Source: Planctomycetaceae bacterium (GTDB lineage: Bacteria; Planctomycetota; Phycisphaerae; Phycisphaerales; SM1A02). From it: 8,690 nucleotides of DNA. The position numbers and the translations under genes were made by a program. The notes under the pieces are model-generated. The model was not told the origin of the DNA. It ran no database searches and saw nothing but the letters and a program-made list of their open reading frames with translations. Shown here in pieces: positions 1-8,690 of the stretch. The DNA lies in NCBI GenBank assembly GCA_002737585.1, contig NSIA01000098.1:1-8690 (forward strand). Direction: 5' to 3'. Position 1 is the first letter of the stretch. Every line of letters begins with the position of its first letter.

Positions 1-1150
1 CTTCTGGTGAGTACTTGAAGACGCCCATGGCATCGAAGCCAAACTCTTGCACGAACTCCAGCAGCTCTTCATGGTCCGCCTGCGTCTCGCCAGGGAATCC
101 AGTGATGAAGGTGGTTCGAATGGCGATGCCCGGCATACGTTCGCGCAACTTCTCAAGGAGTTCCGCTTGCTGACGCTTGGATGTGTGACGACGCATCGAA
201 GTGAGCATCGAGTCACTCATGTGTTGCAGCGGCATGTCGATGTACTTGACCACGTTCTCAAGTGATGCCATGGCATCAATCATTTCATCGGTGAAGTTGG
301 ACGGATACGCGTACATCAAGCGTGCCCAGCCAGCGCCGTGTTCGCGCACTGCGCCGTCCACTGCGCGCAACATGCCAACCAGGCCTTCGGTATAGCCAAT
401 ATCGTTACCAAAACTAGTAGTGTCTTGACCGATCAGGTTCAGTTCAAACGCGCCATCAGCAAGCAGCGCGCGCGCTTCAGAGACGATGGTTTCCACCGGC
501 TTGGAACGCATCTTGCCACGAATGGACGGAATGGTGCAGAACGCGCAGCGCTGGTTGCAGCCTTCGCTCACGCGCAGGTATGCCCAGTGGCGCGGGGTCA
601 GTCGGAAGCGGTTTGAGTCATCCTCAAAGTAGCCGATGCCTTTGCCGTCTTTGCCGTTGACGGTGAGTCCGGTGGTGGCGATGCCGCGTTCGGCGGCGGC
701 TTGCAGCGCGTTGCCTGCAATCCAGTAGCGCGGTGCATCGGTGCCGGCGGTGCCGGGGCCAGCGTTGGCTTCGCGCGCCGCGCGGCCGCTCACAGCGTCC
801 ATGATGTGGTCACGATCAAAGACACCAATCATGGCGTCGATACCAGGTGCCCACTCCAGCATCTTGGCGCGGTGGCGCTGCACGAGGCAGCCAGCCACTA
901 CCACGCGCTTCACCGTGCCAGCGCGTTTGCGCTCGAGTGCTTCTTGAATGACTTCCAGACTTTCGTCCTTGGACGCTTCCAGAAATCCGCAGGTGTTGAT
1001 GACGATGGCGTCGGCTGCATCGTGGTCGGAGACCAGCTTGATGCCGCCAGCGGCCAAGACGCCGAGCATCTTCTCGCTGTCAACAAGGTTCTTCGGGCAG
1101 CCGAGGCTGACGAATGCGACGGAGCGAATGGAGTCATCGGAAGCGGTCAT
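1..1150 (-). CDS. rimO: Ribosomal protein S12 methylthiotransferase RimO, N-terminal 383 residues (3' end outside window)
   Basis: Radical-SAM enzyme that adds a methylthio group to a conserved aspartate of ribosomal protein S12 in the cytoplasm. The reading frame is open from ATG at 1150 to the left edge. Residues 13-31 carry the RimO signature FVSLGCPKNLVDSE. C18, C54 (in INTCGF) and C88 (in AGCL) are the three ligands of the N-terminal Fe-S cluster. C198, C202 and C205 (EGCNQRCAFC) form the radical-SAM CxxxCxxC motif, followed by IPSIRGKMRSKP. Further family motifs are IGQDTTSFG (240-248), DMPLQH (305-310) and TFITGFPGET (347-356). Family members are about 430-480 residues, so the end of the radical-SAM barrel and the C-terminal TRAM domain should lie beyond the edge. 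A stretch of about 60 residues (122-182) between the two domains is longer than in E. coli RimO. MiaB is less likely, because the CPKNLVDSE and IPSIRG wording is RimO-like. The gene lies 27 bases after the upstream YkgJ-family gene, and no Shine-Dalgarno is evident before this ATG. Confidence 0.96.
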   Translation of the reverse strand, partial: MTASDDSIRSVAFVSLGCPKNLVDSEKMLGVLAAGGIKLVSDHDAADAIVINTCGFLEASKDESLEVIQEALERKRAGTVKRVVVAGCLVQRHRAKMLEWAPGIDAMIGVFDRDHIMDAVSGRAAREANAGPGTAGTDAPRYWIAGNALQAAAERGIATTGLTVNGKDGKGIGYFEDDSNRFRLTPRHWAYLRVSEGCNQRCAFCTIPSIRGKMRSKPVETIVSEARALLADGAFELNLIGQDTTSFGNDIGYTEGLVGMLRAVDGAVREHGAGWARLMYAYPSNFTDEMIDAMASLENVVKYIDMPLQHMSDSMLTSMRRHTSKRQQAELLEKLRERMPGIAIRTTFITGFPGETQADHEELLEFVQEFGFDAMGVFKYSPE

Positions 1151-1177
1151 CGAAGGGGCGATTCTAGGCAGTTCCGC

Positions 1178-1687
1178 TCAGGACGCGAAGTGTGCCAGCA
1201 TGGTGCGCCATTCCCCGTAGCGGTATGGGACGTCATGCGCGTCGTGGAGGGCGCGGAGGCGGGCGAGGGTGCGCTCTGAGAGGTCTTCCTGCCACCCGGC
1301 GGCACGGGGGTCACAGAAGTAGATCCGGCACCCGAGCGGGCGCACTGCATGCACTCCGCAGCGTCCGTTGTCTAGGAATGGGCAGTCGCCGCGCATGGCG
1401 GCGGCGCGGACGGCGGCTGCGTCCGGCACCATGCCCGAGCCGCGCAGGCACCAGGCGGCTTCGATGCCGGTGACGTACAGGCGGTGACCGTATTCCTCAA
1501 AGCGGCAGCAGCGGCCGCTGGCGTTGCAGACCGGGCGCAAGGTTTCCGTCTCGGTAGCAACAACGCCGTAGATGGCGCGCAGTTCTGCGTCGATGGCTGG
1601 GTTCCAAGCGGCCTCGCTCCACCGTGCGGCGAGTTCGGCAGCATCGGGAGGGAGCGCAGCGAAAGGATCAGCTGCGCCGGAATTCAC
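1178..1687 (-). CDS. YkgJ-family cysteine-cluster protein (second of a tandem pair), 169 aa
   Basis: Small soluble protein of the YkgJ/CxxCxxCC family, often described as a putative zinc- or iron-chelating domain; the biochemical function is unknown. Cysteines are at 54, 60, 61, 80, 102, 110, 120 and 125. The core is CNASGRCC at 54-61, then DCPFLDNGRCGVH at 101-113 and RPLGCRIYFC at 116-125, which matches the family's late part (C-P/I-F-L..., C..., RP..C). The first motif is spaced C-x5-CC, not the usual CxxCxxCC, so the metal site may differ. There is no signal peptide or membrane segment. Start choice: GTG at 1687, whose last two bases plus the next form the TGA stop of the preceding gene (overlap GTGA). 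GGAG at 1700-1697 lies 9 bases upstream and is a plausible ribosome site. The overlap implies translational coupling. The gene is visibly richer in GC and alanine than rpoC. The family call is good; any specific role is unknown. Confidence 0.87.
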   Translation of the reverse strand: MNSGAADPFAALPPDAAELAARWSEAAWNPAIDAELRAIYGVVATETETLRPVCNASGRCCRFEEYGHRLYVTGIEAAWCLRGSGMVPDAAAVRAAAMRGDCPFLDNGRCGVHAVRPLGCRIYFCDPRAAGWQEDLSERTLARLRALHDAHDVPYRYGEWRTMLAHFAS

Positions 1688-2172
1688 CGCGGCCAGCTCC
1701 CGCCTTCGGCCTTGTCACGCTCAAGCGCAACACGAATCTGCAGGTAGTCATGCACCGGACCCTTGTCCATGCCGGGGCACGGGACGTGTTTCTTGGTCTC
1801 TTCCCACGCCTTGCGGCTGCGAAGGTTGCCATCCCAGAATGGCCACGTGCGGCATTGCTCGGGGCGTGCTTCGTACAGTCCGCATACTGCTTTACCGGGG
1901 ATTGAATTGCGATCAAGGAAGATGCAATCGTTGCCGAACTCGGTGGTCTTCTCGCGGAGTGAGCGCTGCTTCCCGACCTTGCGCGCATAGCGCTCCAGGA
2001 ATTCAGCAAGCGGAAGATTGAGTTTCTCAGCCATCGCGCGGCCTTCATCGGGCGTGAAGAGCACAACGCCTTCTGGACCCGTGCAGCAGTTGCCGCACAT
2101 GGTGCATTCGAACTGGAGTCCGTCGCGATACCAAGGTTCACCCTTGCCGCGTGCGATTGATGGTTCAGGCAT
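1684..2172 (-). CDS. YkgJ-family cysteine-cluster protein (first of a tandem pair), 162 aa
   Basis: Small soluble protein with the full CxxCxxCC signature: FECTMCGNCC, with C23, C26, C29 and C30. Later cysteines are C83 (NDCIFLD), C97 (VCGLYEARPEQC), C107 (QCRTWPFW) and C132 (HVPCPG), the usual eight-cysteine layout of the family. The family is annotated as a putative metal (zinc or iron) chelating domain; flagellin N-methylase FliB shares the domain, but nothing here suggests flagella. No transmembrane segment or signal peptide is visible. ATG at 2172 is preceded directly by a ten-base pyrimidine run with no Shine-Dalgarno. The stop TGA (1686-1684) overlaps the GTG start of the next gene, which is of the same family. 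The two proteins share only the cysteine framework, so they look like old or independently recruited paralogues and not a recent duplication. The partner or substrate is unknown; a link to the Fe-S enzyme RimO downstream is only inferred. Confidence 0.92.
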   Translation of the reverse strand: MPEPSIARGKGEPWYRDGLQFECTMCGNCCTGPEGVVLFTPDEGRAMAEKLNLPLAEFLERYARKVGKQRSLREKTTEFGNDCIFLDRNSIPGKAVCGLYEARPEQCRTWPFWDGNLRSRKAWEETKKHVPCPGMDKGPVHDYLQIRVALERDKAEGGSWPR

Positions 2173-2267
2173 GGAGAGAGAGTCTACGAGTTACATCGGT
2201 GCCGGCAGCAGCGGGGCATCCAATTAGTTGCGAACACGTTGAGCGTCGTGAACGACCGCCGTAAGCA
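2173..2267 (-). other. Leader between the rpoC hairpin and the YkgJ-family pair
   Basis: Ninety-five bases separate the hairpin after rpoC from the next ATG. I see no convincing sigma-70 promoter: TTGGAT and TGTAAC are present on the minus strand, but about 22 bases apart, which is too wide. The last ten bases before the ATG, read on the minus strand, are CTCTCTCTCC, a pure pyrimidine run with no purine-rich ribosome site. Whether a separate promoter lies here or expression comes by read-through from rpoC cannot be settled from the sequence. Confidence 0.4.
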
Positions 2268-2298
2268 CAACGCCCCCGGCGCAGGGCCGGGGGCGTTG
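2268..2298 (-). terminator. Terminator-like hairpin after rpoC
   Basis: A perfect 13-bp GC-rich inverted repeat (CAACGCCCCCGGC at 2268-2280 and its complement at 2286-2298) surrounds a 5-base loop. It begins 26 bases past the rpoC stop codon, the usual place for an intrinsic terminator. On the minus strand the 3' side reads TGCTTACGG, so the U-tract is poor. It could therefore be a weak or Rho-assisted terminator, an attenuator that lets part of the transcription reach the YkgJ-rimO genes, or a 3'-end stabilising structure. Confidence 0.7.
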
Positions 2299-2324
2299 GA
2301 AGTTTCATGCAATGGAGTCAGGCT

Positions 2325-6776
<4,452 letters not shown>

Positions 6777-6830
6777 ATGTCAGTACTCGCTTGTATGGCC
6801 GCCAGCAGGGCGGGGATGCGGTCGTTCGGT

Positions 6831-6859
6831 CGGAGGCCGTCAGAGACGGCGTAACTCCG
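6831..6859 (-). other. Second, bulged stem in the rpoB-rpoC spacer, competing with the main hairpin
   Basis: Read on the minus strand, CGGAG (6859-6855) and GCCGT (6850-6846) pair with ACGGC (6840-6836) and CTCCG (6835-6831). This gives two 5-bp helices separated by a four-base bulge, with a 5-base loop. The outer helix shares bases 6857-6859 with the neighbouring 14-bp hairpin, so the two cannot both form fully. Functional meaning is inferred only; chance pairing in GC-rich DNA is possible. Confidence 0.35.
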
Positions 6860-6890
6860 GTCGCGCGCCCGTTGCTGGGCGCGCGACCGG
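6857..6890 (-). promoter_or_regulatory. Perfect 14-bp hairpin in the rpoB-rpoC spacer
   Basis: CCGGTCGCGCGCCC at 6857-6870 is an exact inverted repeat of 6877-6890, with a 6-base loop. It begins 15 bases after the rpoB stop and ends 80 bases before the rpoC start. In RNA it would be very stable. The 3' flank on the minus strand is AGTTACGCC, so there is no U-tract and full intrinsic termination is unlikely, as expected inside an essential operon. Candidate roles are a pause or attenuation site, an RNase processing signal, or protection of the rpoB message end. The structure is plain in the sequence; the role is not. Confidence 0.65.
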
Positions 6891-6905
6891 TGATGTTGCG
6901 CGGGC

Positions 6906-8690
6906 TTAGTCGAGGATTGGACGATCGTCGCCCGAGAGTTTCTCGAGCTGGATGTTCATTGCAAGACCCTTGATTTCGTGGCAGAGGACGTCGAACACGA
7001 CGGGCATGCCCGCCTCCAAGGTGTTCGTGCCCTTGACCATTGAGTCGTAGATCTTCGTGCGTCCTTCCACGTCGTCGCTCTTGACAGTGAGGAGTTCCTG
7101 CAAGACGTAGGCAGCGCCGTACGCCTCGAGGCCCCACACTTCCATTTCGCCGAAGCGCTGACCGCCTGTGCGCGCCTTACCACCCAGCGGCTGCTGCGTG
7201 ATGAGGCTGTAGGGGCCCGTGCTACGTGCATGGATCTTGTCGTCGACCAAGTGATGCAGTTTCAGGATGTACATGAAGCCAACGGTGGTCTTCTGGCTGA
7301 ATGGCTCGCCAGTTCGTCCGTCGTAGAGCTGAACCTTGCCGGTCATTGGCATCCGTGCGAGCAGTTCGCGCGGGGTGCCAGGATCCTTGCCGGTCTTCTC
7401 GAAGGTATCGAGACGATTGGCGATGTGCGCGTTGGCTTCCTTGACCTGATCAAAGATCTCGGCCTCGGATGCACCATCGAACACCGGAGTCAGCGCTTGG
7501 AAGCCGAGCACCTGCGCCGCCCAGCCGAGGTGAACCTCGAGAATCTGGCCGACGTTCATACGACTCGGCACGCCGAGCGGATTCAGGAGCACGTCAACTG
7601 CAGTGCCGTCCTCAAGGAATGGCATGTCTTCTTCGGGAACGATGCGGGCGATGACGCCCTTGTTTCCGTGTCGACCGGCCATCTTGTCACCGACGGAGAG
7701 CTGACGCTTGGTAGCGACATACACCTTGACCATCTCAAGGACGCCTGAAGGCAGCTCATCGCCGCGCTTCATGTGGCCAACCTTGCGCTCCTTCTCGGAG
7801 AAGATGCCGGTGATGCGCGGCCAGAACTGACCGTAGGTCACCATGGCCAGATCGCGTGCTTCCTTGGAGCCCTTCATCCACTTCTCTGAGAAGTTCTGGA
7901 TCTGCTCGAGGATGACTTCTTCGATGTCACTTGCACCGACCTTCTGACGGGTGCTCGGGTCGACCATCTCGGCGCCGAGAGCGGCATTGACCAAGAGCAC
8001 CATCTGCTTGAACAGCGAGATGGCCTTCTTGTCGAGCTCTTCTTCGAACTCCGAGATCTCCTTCTTGAGTTGCTTCTTCTGCTCCTCATTCAAGTGCATG
8101 CGACGGCTGAAGCGCTTGGCTCCAATGACGACGCCTTCGGTGCCGGCTGGCACTTCAAGCGAGTCATTCTTGACGTCTTCACCGGCGCGACCGAAGATCG
8201 CGTGGAGCAACTTCTCTTCCGGGCTGAGCTCGGACTTGGACTTGGGGCTGACCTTGCCGACGAGGATGTCGTTCGGGCCGACGCGTGCGCCGACTCGGAT
8301 GACACCGAACTCATCAAGGTTGCGCAGCATCTTCTCGGAGACGTTCGGGATGTCCGCAGTGAACTCCTCGCGACCAAGCTTGGTCTCGCGGATTTCCACT
8401 TCGAAATTCTCGATGTGAATCGAGGTGAACACGTCGTGCTTCACCAAGCGCTCGTTGATGACGATGGCGTCCTCAAAGTTGTAGCCGTCAAAGGTGTTGA
8501 ACGCCACGAGTGCGTTCTTGCCGATGGCGAGCTCGCCCATGATGGTGGAGGCGCCGTCGGCGATGATCTCGCCTGCCTTCACCTTCTGGCCGGGCTTCAC
8601 AACTGGACGCTGGTTCTGGCAGGTGCGCTCGTTGAGTCCAGCGAACTTGCGCAGGTTGTACTCATCGGCGTTGTCAATGATGATGCGCTG
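6906..8690 (-). CDS. rpoB: DNA-directed RNA polymerase subunit beta, C-terminal 594 residues (5' end outside window)
   Basis: Second largest subunit of core RNA polymerase. The frame is open from the right edge to TAA at 6908-6906. The fragment starts near the position equivalent to E. coli residue 770, so more than half of the protein, including the rifampicin region, is beyond the edge. Visible landmarks, numbered within the fragment: DGYNFEDAIVINERLV at 68-83, the flap-side motif DILVGKVSPK at 141-150, a charged helical stretch at about 198-310 occupying the betai9 insertion position, and GDKMAGRHGNKGV at 334-346. K336 and K344 of that last motif match the two active-site lysines of E. coli beta (K1065 and K1073). 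Next come LNPLGVPSRMNVGQILE and, near the end, KARTGGQRFGEMEVWGLEAYGAA, which packs with beta'. A GTG at 8600 is in frame but internal: the 30 codons upstream of it continue the conserved protein without a stop. rpoC follows after 129 bases in the same direction. Confidence 0.99.
   Translation of the reverse strand, partial: QRIIIDNADEYNLRKFAGLNERTCQNQRPVVKPGQKVKAGEIIADGASTIMGELAIGKNALVAFNTFDGYNFEDAIVINERLVKHDVFTSIHIENFEVEIRETKLGREEFTADIPNVSEKMLRNLDEFGVIRVGARVGPNDILVGKVSPKSKSELSPEEKLLHAIFGRAGEDVKNDSLEVPAGTEGVVIGAKRFSRRMHLNEEQKKQLKKEISEFEEELDKKAISLFKQMVLLVNAALGAEMVDPSTRQKVGASDIEEVILEQIQNFSEKWMKGSKEARDLAMVTYGQFWPRITGIFSEKERKVGHMKRGDELPSGVLEMVKVYVATKRQLSVGDKMAGRHGNKGVIARIVPEEDMPFLEDGTAVDVLLNPLGVPSRMNVGQILEVHLGWAAQVLGFQALTPVFDGASEAEIFDQVKEANAHIANRLDTFEKTGKDPGTPRELLARMPMTGKVQLYDGRTGEPFSQKTTVGFMYILKLHHLVDDKIHARSTGPYSLITQQPLGGKARTGGQRFGEMEVWGLEAYGAAYVLQELLTVKSDDVEGRTKIYDSMVKGTNTLEAGMPVVFDVLCHEIKGLAMNIQLEKLSGDDRPILD

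Noticed and set aside
701..1279. Plus-strand open frame of 192 codons over the 5' part of rimO
   Set aside because: Antisense to clear RimO motifs (CPKNLVDSE, CxxxCxxC); no independent support.
2245..2256. Small inverted repeat GTCGT/ACGAC in the rpoC-YkgJ spacer
   Set aside because: Five-base arms around a two-base loop are too tight to fold and expected by chance.
2173..2267. Promoter for the YkgJ-rimO genes
   Set aside because: The best -35-like and -10-like hexamers are about 22 bases apart and poor matches; not enough to call.
8598..8600. GTG as a possible start of a shorter rpoB
   Set aside because: The 30 codons upstream continue the conserved beta sequence to the window edge without a stop, so this valine is internal.

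Overview
This looks like a chromosomal housekeeping block from a moderately GC-rich bacterium. Every gene I can support lies on the minus strand, so transcription runs from high to low coordinates. In transcription order they are: the 3' part of rpoB (RNA polymerase beta), complete rpoC (beta'), two short cysteine-cluster proteins of the YkgJ family, and the 5' part of rimO (S12 methylthiotransferase). RpoC carries the large trigger-loop insertion (SI3) seen in Gram-negative-type polymerases, and RpoB has a helical insert at the betai9 position. The overall character of RpoB, RpoC and RimO reminds me of Planctomycetota, perhaps Phycisphaerae. That placement is from memory of family features and would need a tree.

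Layout: 8690-6906 is rpoB, cut by the right edge. 6905-6777 is a 129-base spacer holding a perfect 14-bp hairpin and a second, partly competing stem. 6776-2325 is rpoC. 2324-2173 is a 152-base spacer with a perfect 13-bp terminator-like hairpin just after rpoC. 2172-1684 and 1687-1178 are the two YkgJ-family genes, overlapping by four bases. 1150-1 is rimO, cut by the left edge. No gene-free stretch exceeds 152 bases.

How the parts fit: rpoB and rpoC supply the two large subunits of RNA polymerase. The lower three genes are tightly packed (a 4-base overlap, then a 27-base gap) and probably form one unit, either read through from rpoC or started in the 2173-2267 leader. RimO modifies ribosomal protein S12. 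In many bacteria the S12 gene itself (rpsL) follows rpoC, so finding its modifying enzyme downstream of rpoBC is the most thought-provoking feature of the order. I found no mobile element, CRISPR array, tRNA or rRNA, and no clearly new biological system. The points of interest are the intergenic RNA structures, the cysteine-rich pair beside a double Fe-S enzyme, and lineage-type insertions in RimO and RpoC.
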